Made by a program: the position numbers and the translations under genes
Part shown: in pieces, positions 40,601 through 54,500 of the stretch
Layout: each line of letters opens with the position of its first letter
Position numbering within the stretch: position 1 is the first letter of the stretch
Notes under the pieces: generated by a model
Told to the model about the DNA's origin: nothing
Databases searched by the model: none
What the model saw: the letters and a program-made list of their open reading frames with translations, nothing else
NCBI GenBank assembly: GCA_947095535.1
Contig: OX352774.1
Location: 240,213,825-240,277,824 of the forward strand
Reading direction: 5' to 3'
Source: Poecilobothrus nobilitatus
Lineage: Eukaryota > Arthropoda > Insecta > Diptera > Dolichopodidae
Length of the DNA stretch: 64,000 bases

Positions 40601-41852
40601 CTTGTTTTTTCCATTACTTGTTTTTTATTTTTTATTTTTAGAACTGCTCTTTCTTTCAGGCTAAACAAAAATTAAAACTAACTATATATTGTTTTTTAGA
40701 GTTTTCAGGATTAGTCTGAAAATGAATAATCTATAGGTACCTATGTATGTGTTTGTGTATAGAGAAGATAAGATCCCTAATTCTCTCTTTAATTTTTTTT
40801 TTTTAATTCAAAACAAGAAAAGACTATCTCAAATATATTAGGATTTAAAGATATAGCCAGAATGATGTCGATTTTTCGTGACTAATGTCATATTTTTTTC
40901 ATTATCCCTGTATTTAAATGGAACTGTCTGGCACAGAATGGTGACGAATTTTCCACGGAGAAATTTTTTTTGGCGACAAAATAAGATAAATGTTAATTTT
41001 ACCGGGGTGATTTTTTTTTTTTTTTTGACACTAATTCGATATGAGTTTGAAAACTTGAAAGATAAATATTAGAAATTTAGAAATGAAAATTATTTCAAAA
41101 ATATTGTAAAAATATTTTTATAATTTTCAAAATTTTCACCCCTTTTAATTTTGATGATGTTTTTAAGTTTTAAGTTTCATTTGTTATCATTTGTTCATGC
41201 AACTGTTTTCGTCAGCCGATACCGCCATTCTTTTGATTCATTGACGGAATTTCGATATGATACTGGAAAAATTCTCAATTCTATACACTTTTAAGTACTT
41301 ATATACGACTTAACTCAACTCATTTTCTCTATCAGACTAACTATGTAGAATACATTGAAATTTAAAATTGAAATTTTTCAAAATTTTTAATTTAAGTTTC
41401 TAACTAAGTTTAATTTAAAAAATTAATTGAAAAGATCAATTTTACTGAAACAAAGTTTTAAATAAAAAATTAGAATGTTTTGTATAATTTAATTTGATCA
41501 TTGTTATTACCATTTGCGCTGACCAAAATCTAATGTAAAAGTGTTAAAATAAACTAAAACCAATACAATTATTAAAAACAAATTTTAAAATTTATTTCAT
41601 TTTTATCTTTTTACATTTTTTATTTAAATTTTTTTTTTTTTTTTTTATTAATGTTTCCATATATTTTTATTTTTTTATTTTTTATAATTTCTTCTTTTAA
41701 AACATTTACAAAAATTTTTATTTTTTCATATATACAATGATTACATGGTATTTTGTTATGCAATTTATTTTTTAATATTATAATTTTTTTCTTTTTAAAC
41801 TTAATTCATAATAAAGAGTCATTTTTTTTTTTAAATATCTATTTATAAATTG

Positions 41853-41883
<31 letters not shown>

Positions 41884-42000
41884 GTTTTTATTAAATATTC
41901 ATCTAATTGAATTTATTTTATTTTTAAATTTTAATTATTATTTTTTAAATTGTTTTGTAAATAAATTTTTTACCCTAATAAAAAAAAAAAAAAATAAAAC
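37641..42000. other. Downstream flank of the lipid transfer protein gene, no second gene seen
   Basis: Outside the inverted repeat copy at 39.7-40.4 kb, this is AT-rich sequence with a TA run at 41857-41874. The 3' untranslated region must end somewhere at the right-hand edge. Confidence 0.5.
39680..40430 (-). repeat. Hairpin-ended dispersed repeat, older copy
   Basis: Inverted copy with CACCAGTTACGGAGCTTCAG near 39885 and the blocks AACATCTGTAACTTGGGCAC and TAAAGTAATATACAAAAATT. It is closest to the body of the 9.85-10.43 kb copy, including AACAATATAGGGTAACCCT at its outer side. Confidence 0.5.
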
Positions 42001-42006
42001 TTTATT
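42001..42006 (-). promoter_or_regulatory. Candidate poly(A) signal AATAAA
   Basis: AATAAA reads on the minus strand about 36 bp after the stop codon of the lipid transfer protein gene. In DNA this AT-rich the hexamer is common by chance, and others occur further down, so the true 3' end is uncertain. Confidence 0.35.
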
Positions 42007-42041
42007 TTCTAAACAGTTTTTGTTTTTTCTTTTTTTTTTTT

Positions 42042-42596
42042 TTAAATTTGTTCTATTTCTTCATCATCAGCCAATATATCATCTAAATCACTATCATCTG
42101 TATCATCATCCCAATCTAAATTAAAATCATTACTAAAGAAATCTAAATCTTCATATGATCCAGTATCAATAACACCATAATCACATGATGTACATGTCAT
42201 ATATGCAATACCAGTATTATGACCAGTACATTCACATATTTTACATGTTTTTTGTATTGCTGTTTTAACAATACGTTTTGCAAATACTAATGCAATTTTT
42301 TTAACAGGATTTATTTTATCTGGTTTTAATTTTTTCGCTGTAAATACTGAACCATTTGATTCAATTGCTAATGCTGTACATGTACCAAAACCAGATTTTG
42401 TTAAACGAACATGTGTACGTAATTCTTCATCACCAGTAAATTTTTTATTGTCACGTTTTGAATATGCTAAATTACGATCTAAACCAAAAAAGACACGATT
42501 TAAACGATGTTTTTCAAATAAAAATTCTTGATCCATTAATATATGCAATTGAATTTCTTCTTCTAATAATAATTGTAGTACTGATGAGTAATCGAG
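42042..42596 (-). CDS. Apoltp: Visible exon 23: C-terminal exon with cysteine cluster and acidic tail
   Basis: The acceptor is AATATAG and the stop TAA. The exon encodes residues 4195-4378: LDYSSVLQLLLEEEIQLH, later KTCKICECTGHNTG and TCTSCDYGV (a cysteine-rich patch), then a strongly acidic tail (DWDDDTDDSDLDD, ADDEEIEQI). A 1.3-kb intron holding a SINE and a foldback-like element separates it from exon 22. Confidence 0.88.
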   Translation of the reverse strand, partial: LDYSSVLQLLLEEEIQLHILMDQEFLFEKHRLNRVFFGLDRNLAYSKRDNKKFTGDEELRTHVRLTKSGFGTCTALAIESNGSVFTAKKLKPDKINPVKKIALVFAKRIVKTAIQKTCKICECTGHNTGIAYMTCTSCDYGVIDTGSYEDLDFFSNDFNLDWDDDTDDSDLDDILADDEEIEQI

Positions 42597-45500
42597 CTAT
42601 ATTTTGATTTTATTACAAAAAAAGAAAAATAAATAAATAAATTATTAATTATTATTATTATTAGTAAAATTAAACAAATATTTATTGTTTTAGTTAATTT
42701 CTAAAATTTATATAATATGATATTATTAGGGTACGGTCACTTGGCAATTTTCACTTAGCAACTTGACGTTTCATGATTGAAAGGATATTTCGCAAAAAAC
42801 AAAAACCATTAACAAAAAGACATTTAGACCCAATGGACATTTAACATTTGAACATTTAGTAACTTTTTTTTATTTAGGCGATCAGCGCTGAGCTTCATAA
42901 ACAAATAATAACATCTTCATAAATAAAAGTTGACAAATGTTCAAATGATAAGGAAATTAAAAATAATTATCGTTATACCTACAATTTTTTTTAATTTTTA
43001 AATGAAAATATTTTAAATTAAATGAATCTTTCTTCATAAATCAAATGTACATCTGGAAAACAAAATGGACATGTTAGGAACTAAAGACGAAATGTTAAAT
43101 ATTAAAATCCAGTTCATTTTTTTACTTTACTTGATTTATATGTTTTCGATATTAATTATTTTGACATTGATTCATGTCACCAATGAAGGAAATAATGAAA
43201 TTAAAGAATTGAAAATAAAATTGTTGATTATTAAAATCTACGAAATATCAATTTGTAGAAGTTGTTAAGCGTTCAAGTTACCAAGAGTTCAATTATTAAA
43301 GTTATTAAATGCCTATTTGCTAAATTTTGCTAAATGTCTTTTTGTCAAACGTATTTTTTTTTGCTAAATGTCTTTTAATTAAGTTACTTTTTTGTTAAAT
43401 ATCCGTTAATCAAATGTCCACTTATCAAATAAAAACGTCAACTGGCCAGTTTGCTTTCAGATTTTTGCACAAAATAATAAACTAACAATGTAATCGTATT
43501 AATTCCACTCTTCTAGAGAGTTTTATGATTAGAACCAAAAAAAAACCATTATTTACGGCAATTTTTCGTCAGTTTAAGATATTTTTTCTTTAATGCATTT
43601 CTCTGCCACATAAATGTGTACAGGAACTTACACAGCCTTTCCTGTTCAGGCGTGGCTGTAATTGTCGTAAGGGAGAATAACTCTTATGATATGTGTGCGG
43701 GATTCGAACTCACACTCCTTCTGTGTTTACAGCGTATTTTAAACACTCTTACCCACTAGGCCACCAAGGCCCCCTTTTAAAATATATTTTTTGGCGTATT
43801 AAAATTAACGACCACTAAAGCTCAAAAACTCAATTAAAGTAATAACTTTCAAAATATAGTAAATAAAAAAATTAAAAATAAATATGAATAATAACTTACT
43901 CTCATATCCTTTGCTGAACATGATGAACATGGTAACAGTATAAATATTTTTGATACTCCTGGTCTAAATATTGTTTTTGATCCAATTGATATTGCACCAA
44001 ATATATCATTATTTTGTCCATTATCCGTTTCAATATGATCAAAATAATTTTTTAATTTATTTATATCTGATGTAAATATTTTATTATTATGTACAATATT
44101 TCGTGGTTTATCAAATGGTATCCGGCCACCAAATGTTATAACTGAATATCGATTATTTAACATTTTTGCATCTGTTAATTCTTTATCTAATGCATTAACA
44201 ACTGTCATTATATTTTTGGAAAATGTTATATTTTGATTACATGGTTTAGCTTCAACAATAAATACAACATCTGCACTATCCGGTATCGCATTACCTTCTA
44301 ATGTAATGAAAGTTCCTTCGGACACGTATGTACCATTTGTTAGATCACAACTATTAAAGAAAAACAGAAACAAAAGAAAAAAAAAACAAATGAAAATGAA
44401 AAATTATCAAAGCATTTTGTATACACTTTTAAGAAACTATAAACATTCAGTAAATTTTAAGTGTAAATTGGAAAAATTGGATTCCATAAATGGAAAGAAA
44501 AAAAAAAGATTATTAAAAGTAACATGCAATATTGTATTAAAATTCTTAAAATATTCTTTAGCAAAAAATCGGAAATATTCACTTTGACTTTCTCGTACCT
44601 TTCATAAAATGTTAAAGTGAGAATAAACTACTATGAATAATATGATCAACAGTGACGAGATTTAGTCTGTTAGTCTAGGAAAAAAAAAATTTACTAATTT
44701 TCTTTTTCAAAGATAAAATGAAATTGAGCATTATATCAACCCTTAACAGATTTTTCGTATATGCTCCGGACTGCTTCAGAAATTGGTTTAAGATAAAACT
44801 TACCTTCACCCATGATTGTTCGCATGGCAGTTACCAGTTATTTTTGTGTCTGTTAAGAGGTGTCTGTTAAGAGGTTAGAGATCTCCTCTGTTAAGAGAGG
44901 AGACTCTTCTATTTGAATGAGATATTTATTCAATTATTTAATTTGAAAGTTTATTTAATATAACAGTTTTATTCTCTTAACTTCTCCCGGAAATTCTATT
45001 AAGTTCCAATTTCGTCTCTCGAGTTCAAAATATAATAGAAAAATAAATTTCTTAATTAAAAAATTATTAACCTCTTTCATCTTTAGGTCAAACAATCTTC
45101 TTTTCAGATCAAAGAATTGATTTTATAAAATTTTTTGATGTGGTTCACTTAACTTCAAATTATTAGACGTAATCCAAAAGTTACAGAATATATAAATTGT
45201 TTCATTCAAGCGTATTTGCATATATATCGGCATATATATATGTATATTCAGTGTTGGAATAAGAAAAACGTTAAGAATTTACTTTAGATACAGTAAATGT
45301 TAAGTTTTATTTACACGATTAAAATACTTTTCTTATATTACACAAGAAACGTACACAAGCAAGAAAAAAATCATTTTACTTCATGACTTTGAAAGAGACA
45401 AAAAATTGTTTCAATAAATATTTTGTCAGAAAAAAAAAAAAAACAAAACAACAAAAACAAAGAAAATACTCACTGTACACATTTATCTGGTACTCTTAAT

Positions 45501-48500
45501 GGAATTTTTATAGCATCACATGCCTCAATATAACCTAATGCAGCTGTACATGCACCTTTCTTTGCCGGATGATTATCTTTTAATACAGTTGAAATTGAAT
45601 TTGATGCCATATCCAAACACATTTTATAAAATGGTTGCGGATCAATAAATTCAAAACAATTAGTAAAATATTCTTTTTTAAAGAATTCATCACATAATTC
45701 AATAATTTCTGGATTAATTCTATCCATTCTATCATTTCTATTTGAATCATTATCATTATTAGATTTACAACCATTTAATTTCCATGAATTAATAAATTCA
45801 TTTTCATTTGTTGTAATTTTACCATCAGCTTTTGTTAAATCATCAAATGGTTCATTATTCATTGTACCTAATAAACCGGCTGTTTGTCCAAAATACCAAC
45901 TACCAAGCTCTAACCAACATAAATCAAATTGTAAATTACAATTTAATGTAAATTCTTGTTCAGAATGTACAATTACAACATCTGAATCACGATAAACAAC
46001 TGCATCTCCTAATTTAACAGGTAACGTTGGTGTTGAATTATTACCAATTTTAACAAACTGTATATAATATAGAAACAATTAAAAAAAATTTGCTTAAATA
46101 TTAAAATTTTGAATTTAATGTTCCCGAAGATACTTACATCACCATTAATATCAATTTCCAAATGATATTTATCAGTTAATAATGTTAATTTACGAGTTGA
46201 AACCACTTTACCATTACGAATCAAAACCTAAATCATAGAAAAAAAACGAAAAAAAAAAATTTATAATTAAAATTTTCTTATTTATATGTGATATCATAAA
46301 AGTTTTTTTCTGTTTATAAACGTTGATTCTATATTTTATAAAATTTTCAATTCAATAAAGCACTAGAATGTTGTGCTTACTGATTTATTGAATACAACCA
46401 CTTTTTTAACCATATTATTTTTAGGACGTTTGAGGATCATTCTTCTTTATATCGTGCAGAAGTGCAGATGGTTCAAAATTTTATTCTTTAATGCTTTAAC
46501 TCGCTGGTACTACTGATTTATTAAATACATTTTTTAAAAAAAAAATTTTTTTTGGGACCTTGGAAAGGTCCTTATTCTTTGAAAACTGCAGAAAATTTTA
46601 TGTTTTGATGCTTTAAATCGCCGTAATGCTTTAATACTTTAAATGTTTTCTTCTTCAAATCATTGAATACGAAGAAAAAAAAAACAAAAAAATGTTTATA
46701 TACTTACCGATGGTTCTAATAATAATGAGAAGTTATTTTGGAAGAAATCATGTGCCAATAAATAAGAACATTGATCTGTATTACTACGACCATCAATAAT
46801 ATCATATTTAATATCCATTCCAATGAATTTTTTATCAAATGTCATATAATGTCTGTTTCCAATTAAAAGTGAATGAGCTGTTAATTTATTAAAATAATTA
46901 ATAAAAATTAAAATTATTTTATTTAATATTTGAATAAAAATATCCAAAATTTATTACCTGAATATGGTGGTAACCATGTATTTGGTTCTAAATTTGAACG
47001 AATTGAATAAAGTGTACCAATTATTGAGAAATTTGTACCACCAAAGAAATTCTGCACATCATTTATCATTTTATATTCTGGTATCTCTTCAAATTTTGGT
47101 GTTTCATTAAATGCATGCCATGACATTGGTAATTTTTGTTGTAAATTAATAATACCAGATTCTGGATCAAAAACAAATAATGTTTTTGCTTCACGATACA
47201 TATCATCAGTTTGTAATGCTGTCATTGTATATTTTCCCATTTTATTACGTATCAATTTCCAAAGTTGATGTATACGTTTTTCTAATTCTAATTCTTCAGA
47301 TATCCATTGTAATTTTAAATTAATTACATTTAATTTATTCATTAACATTTTAACATGATCTAATTCTTTTAATTTTTCTAATTCATGTAATAATTCTGTT
47401 ATTACTTCATTTAATTCTTTACCAAATGGTACTAATTTAAAATATTTTTCTTTAATAAATTCCCATGCAATAACAGAATATTTTCTAAAATTTGTAATTG
47501 CATCATTATCTTGAATATCATGATATAAATGATCAATATCTTGTGTTATACTTGAAAATTGACTGTAATATGGGGATTCAGCTATTTTATTTGTACGATT
47601 ATAAATGAAATCTAGAAAAAAAATTTTTTTTTTTTTTATATACTATTTAAATTTTGGCATTAAATGGCATTAAAACTTACCAAAAATTTCTTTACTAACA
47701 TTCCATGCTGCTGATTCTAAATAATGAATAAATCGGAATATATGGGGTTCTAATTTTTTTAACATTATTCTCCAATATGTTGTAGCAGCTTGTGTTCCTT
47801 TAATCCACATATTCTGAACATATTTTATGAATGATATATGCAAATCTTTTATAAATTTATCATATTTTTCAATACCAGCTTCCATTAATTTTGAAAGATG
47901 ATGAAATGATTCACCATGCAAAAATCTTGCTAAAATTTCCAAAGCTTTGTGATATGATGCTTTAATCTATATTGATATATTTTCGGTAAAAAAAAAGATT
48001 TTTAATTATTTTTTTATTTTCAATATTTACCGTGTCAAATATTAATAGAACTTTTTTCTTAAAAACTTTTCCAGATTCACCCATAACTTGCCAGAATTCA
48101 CTAAAGATTTTTGGTAATGATTCAATATGATCACGTAAAGCCAATTCATCAAGAACACCTAATGTTAGATTTACAAATGTTTTAACATAAAAATCATTAG
48201 CATCATATGAACTATTAACAAATTTTCTAAAATCTTCAATATCTTCTTCTAAAACTTGTAGTTCCCTGACGAAATTAAAAAAATATTTGATATTTAATTT
48301 AAATTTATTATAATTAAAAAATAATTTTTATGACATACCCAAGATCAGTCATAAAACCTTTAGTTTGTTCCTTTGTATGATACAAAACATCATTAATTAC
48401 ATCAGAACTTTCTTGATAAATTGTTTTAATCCAAAAATCAATACCATCTGAAAATGATTCATAAAATGAATCACCGATTTGTTTCAGTTTCTCTTTAATA

Positions 48501-51500
48501 TCAGCTTTCATTTTAGGTCTCCAATGAAATTGTCCAGTAACTAATCTTGAATGATTCATTTTTATATATGAAGCAACATCAATAATACGAATTTCTTCAT
48601 AATTTCGCCATAAATCAAAGTAAGCACTTCTTGCATCTGGTATTGAACCAATCATTTGAACATTTTGTGATGCATCTTCTGTCATATTTACTTCCATTCT
48701 TGTAAATTTATCCATAAAATCAATGTATAAGAAACCAGTACTATTCACTTCTGGACTATCCCAAACAGTTCCATTTATACCATATCTTGGATATTGGGCA
48801 TATGGTAACATCCAAAAACGTACAGCTTTATATGGTGATTGTCTTTCATATTCAATTTCTTTTTTCACCAAATCTACTTTACCTAAAAGTGAACCTTGTT
48901 TTGAAGGGAAATAACTACGTTTATATAAACCTTTCGATAATGTGTAATAGAAAGCTGGTTTAGCTGTTGCCATACCATGTGCATCTAAAAGAAATTCTGA
49001 TGCATTATGTGATGCATGTAATTCATATGCAAAATTGTAATTTCCAGGAGTTTTTTCTGATTCATCTCTTAAAACACCGTTTACGGTAAGTAAATGACTT
49101 GGATCATCACAATAATCTAATTTAATACCGAATTTCAATAATTCAATAACACTACGGTAATAGAAGGCATTTAATGTAACATCTTTTTTGAACGATGGAT
49201 GACCAATGATTAAGACTGCTTTTTCATGTTCACGATCATTTCCTTCTAATGGTAAACTTATCCAATTAAAACCGGTCTTTATAGATTTATTTACTTTTTT
49301 CTTTGTATATTTATCGGAAGCAGTCCATTTGAATGCAACATTTGAATTGAATTCATCATCAGTATTTCCATAATATCCATCAGCTGATAATGTTCGTTTT
49401 GGATATGAAAGTTCAGCAAAAAATCTTTGGCTTTCATTTGTTGGCTAATTTTTATGATAAAATAAATTAATGTAATAAGGAAAAAAAAAAAATTAAAACT
49501 AGGCTAAAGTAAATACACATTAAGAGTAGGGAAAGTTTGAAAATTTTTAAAGAACTTAATAACGAATTTTGGAAAAACAACACAAGTGTTATGCATGAAA
49601 CAAATGTTTCCAACACAAGTGTTATGCATGATTTTGGATTAGTTTTTTTTTATAAGATTTTGTATTTAGTAGACATTAGTTAAGTTTTCAACTATACTCT
49701 TTTACTAAAAAATTATTTTCAATAGGGTTACAGTATATAATTGATGGATAACCTAACAGTTTCCAATGGTTTACAATATTAAAATGGTTCTATGAAATAT
49801 AAGTTTAACTAACTATTTTATACTTTTGACAGAAAATAAATAACATTACATAATATCTTCGATAATATGTCAATTTATACCTACTTTACCCTAATAAAAA
49901 TATATTAACTTACCGTTGTATTATTTTCCATTAAAAGATTATATGCAATCCATGCTGTTGAACTTAATTGTAATTTTGATTTTTGTTTTGATACATTATC
50001 ACGATTATCATATTCAGAACTTAATTGAACTGTACGATTCGGATGGATTGCTACAATTTTATATTCTTGTCCAGTATCAGTTGTTCGAATATGCAATTCA
50101 CCTGTTAAATTAAATTCTTTTGATTTTTTTAAATCAAACACTTCAGCATGTTTCATATCCTAATTTTCCAAATAGAAAAAAGTTTGTACAAAACAATAAA
50201 ACAAAATAAAAAAAAACATTGAAAATAATTTAAAATACTTACATAATCTGGAAATTCTGCATCATGATATTCTTTTGAATGAACATAATGTATACCTAAT
50301 GGTTTATATTCATTTTCTAATGTTATATCAATAATATCCTTTTCAAAACCAGATCTTTGTTCTGAATTACAACTATATTGTCCCTGTAAAACTTTTCGAT
50401 CATTATAAATGACATTTGCATGTCCTGTTTTAATTAATTCTCTTTCTTCCAATTTATAATCAATATCAGCACGATGTCTTGTAGCTAATGGTACATCAAC
50501 AGTAATGGTACCTTCTAGATCACGATCCAAATTATATGATGTAAAATCACTTTTAAGTTTAAAGAATGCTGAATTTGTTGGCCATGTTCCTTTCATATAA
50601 CGATATGAGGATCCGCTATTTAATGGAAACGTAAAGATAAAAAAATAATAATAGGAAATTAAAAAAGATTTAAATTAGCAAAAAAAAAAAAAAAGAAAAA
50701 AAACAAAAAAAAAAGAGAAGGAAAATAAAAAGGAAGTTATTTTAATTAGAAAAATTTTTGTAAAGTAAAAAAAACAAATAGAAGAAAACATTTTTTTTTT
50801 TTTTGAAACTTTGATGAAAATTTACTTTTAGTGGTTTTTAATATACAAAAAATAAAAGAAAATTTTCTTAGAATTTTTGTTAAATTATTTTTTAAATTTT
50901 TGATTTGAACTCTTTAATTTTTTTTTTTTTACTTTTGAATATTTACCCATGAGTTGTAAAATTAATATCCCCACGTAACCAATCGAGTTTAAAGAATGGT
51001 ACTGTTGTATTGACGAAACCATTTATATTATTTACACTCATCATATTCAAATCAGTTTCAAATAATTTTCTTGATGCTGGAGATTTTAATGTACATCTGA
51101 AATCATAAAATACATTTTAATTTTATTTCTTTTGATTAATTTTTATAGATATTATAATATGATATATGTATGTATCGAGACTTACTGTAGTAAATGATAT
51201 AAATTATTATAATCATAATTTCCAATCATATAAAATGATTCTTCATTATGATAGAATGGTGTTGTAGCTTTTACATAAAATTCTCTTCTTAATTTATTTT
51301 TTAATAATATTTGAAAATCACCATCAATTACTTTATATTGATCATCAGCTGAACCCCATTCAATATGTCCCATACCTTGTACATCAGCTACATTACGGAA
51401 ATTACCTTTTACTAAATATTTTGTTTGTTTAATATCTGATTCATATTTAGCTTCACCGAATGCATCTATTGCTTCTTGAAAATTATTTCCTGCTTGTTCA

Positions 51501-54500
51501 ATTAAATTACCATGATATCGTACACCAATATGATGTGTATCATTTGACACTAATCTTGGTAATTTTGCAACTAAACCAGCTCTTATATCATTCATTGAAC
51601 TTAAAGCAACCGTACCATTTATATCTAAAATCCATTTTTCTTGAACATTTAATTTGCCACCTGTTAATAATCTTTGATAATTTTTATTAGGATTGATGTA
51701 CATTAAATAGGCTTCCATTTTTTTTGGTTCACTTGGTGTATCAATACGTTCAACTTCAGTTTCCAAACCAATTTGCATATCTTCCATTAAAATGAATGTC
51801 CATATACAAATAGCTTTACCTTTATAATTTTCAATTTCATATTCAGTTTGAATTCGACCACTTTCAGAACTTAATTCAGCGTTTGTTATACCACGAACTG
51901 TTTCAATACCTAAATGTTTCCATGGTGTTTCTAAATCAAAACGTCCTTCAAAATTATTTTTTGATTTTGGTTTTATTTTTGTATTAAAAACAATTCTCGA
52001 AATTTCTGGTTGTGTTGATTGTACTAAAACGGAAACTTCCCAATTTAATAAGCTATAGACTGAATAACCACCAGAAATTTGACACATTTTACCATTTTCA
52101 ATTGAATTAAAACGGAATGTTTGAGCATAATTTTCACTAATTCTTTTCAATTCAAATTCAATAACACCAGGAGGTCCAACTTTTGGTCTATTATTTAAAT
52201 ATACTTTAACAGGAAAATCAGATAAAAATGATACTGTACCATCAATATCAGAAATTTCAGAGTTACGTGATAAATTTCCAGTAAATGTATAATCATTTGG
52301 CATTTTACCCCGATTCAATAATCCGTACATTGAAATATTTTCAAAATTTTTAATTGGTGTATTTAAATCAATTACTACAATATTTCGTTTTCGATCAGCT
52401 CTAGCCTTATATTCCGTTTTATTTCCATATTTATCGATTAATTTTAAATCAAAATTTAATATAGGATTGGGATTTCTTGTTATAAATATCGAAGAATCAG
52501 CTATTTTTAATGGTAGAATATTTGTTTGAATTCTACATCGACCATCTACAAAATGTGTTCCATTTACTTTCCAAAATGTTAAGAATTTTAAATTTTTTGA
52601 GATAGCATTTTCTTGCATATCAAATGCGAATTCTATTGAATGTTCATTCCCAGATAAATCTTTTTTAACATGAAACCAACAACCATAATTTGGTACTTCA
52701 ATTGTATCCAAATCTAAACCAATTGTTACATCCATATAACTATCTTCATCATATTCTAAGGTTCCACCTAATGAAAATGTTGTTTCATTTGTTTTTGTTG
52801 TAATATTTGCCTTATAAACGAACTCTTCCAATTCTACAGATCCAGTAACATCAACTTTATGAAAATGTTCGAATGGAGTATATACAATAACACCTAAATC
52901 ATATGTTTTAATATCTTGTTCCATTAATGCTGTATAATTTACAAAATATCCAACTTTTACTGTGTCAGTTGGATTTTTAAAAGAAAATTTTAAACCAGAA
53001 ACATATAATTTCTTAAGTTGTATTTCATATTGAAATTTTCCTTTAATTTCCTTAAAAGTCTCAAACGGTGTTGTCATCTTTAAAATATTTTCAACATGAA
53101 AATAATCATCAAATAATAGATTATCTTGAAAACTAATTCTACCCTGTGGTATATCAACATTACCAATAATAAAATAATAATCTCCATTTCCTTGAATATC
53201 TATTGATCCTTTAATTGTTGAGAATAACATTGTATCTAATTCAATAGTACCAATATAACTGATCAAATCATTAAAATCGATTTCTTCATCTTCTCCTTCT
53301 TCATCCAAATATTCTAAACGAGTTATTTGAAATTCTGGATCACTTGTTAATTGTATTTCAAATCCTTTTGTATTTAATTCTGTTATAACTCTCGGAAATG
53401 GTTTACCATTTAATAAAACACCAAGTTTATATGTTGAAAATTTACCATATGCATTCAATAAAAATTCTTCATTTGTTTTTAAATATTTTAATACTAAACC
53501 ACTTTCTTCAAATTTTTTCAATGGCGTAAATACTCTATACGAATATTCCATATCAGTTGTATTCAAATATTTCCAAATACCAGTAAAACCAAGTGTAACA
53601 TCGTTTAAACCACCACGATAATCCATTGTATCTGGTTTTAATTTAGCTACCAATAAAACTCTTTGAAATTCTTCAATTGGTGTTGCTAAAATAAATTTTG
53701 TATCAAAATCAGCAATTGATTCCATTGCTAAAACAATTTCAACACCTAATGAACCACCTGGTGATGTTAACATTGCAACTGCATGCCGATTTTTTTCAAT
53801 AAAACCAAAACGTCCTGTTATTGTTGGAAATTTTGGTAATGGTGTAGTTATATTCATTTGTAACATATTATCATTGAATTTTTTTAAATAACCATCTAAA
53901 ACCAATGTAAATCTTTTATCTTCAAATTTTAGTGACGCCGCAGCTTGAATTTTTCGATTATCATTAATACTCATTTTTAAATTTAAATTTCCTGTTTGAT
54001 AACCTTCAAAAGGACTTCTTAGACTCACCTTACCTTATTTTATAAAATGTAATAGAAATAAATATATAATTGTTTACGTCAAAAGAAAAAGAAAACTTAA
54101 AATAAATATAAACCTACCAGTAATATTTTTAAAATTATCTTTTTTATCAAAATCCCAATCAGATTTAACACTATATATTTGAAGTCCATTATTGGTTGTA
54201 GATGTGTTATATCGGAAATCAGCATCAGTATAAATTCTTTTTAAGGTATGACTATGTTTTAAATGTGCACTCATTGTTGGTACTTCAGGCATTGTACTAT
54301 TTATAGCAAAATTAATTTCAGCTCTTACTTCATCGTCATTTGCAAAATAATTACTCTTATATCGAAGTCCAATATCACTATTATCAGCCCATAATAATGA
54401 TCCATTTGCTAATAATAAATTATCAGCAATATAAAGCCCACAATTACCATGATTTTTTCGCCATCCATCAAATGGTGTATTAACTTCAAGTTTTGCCCAA

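Noticed and set aside
54028..54040. Alternative acceptor five bases downstream for exon 11
   Set aside because: It would shift the frame; the upstream AG keeps phase with exon 10.
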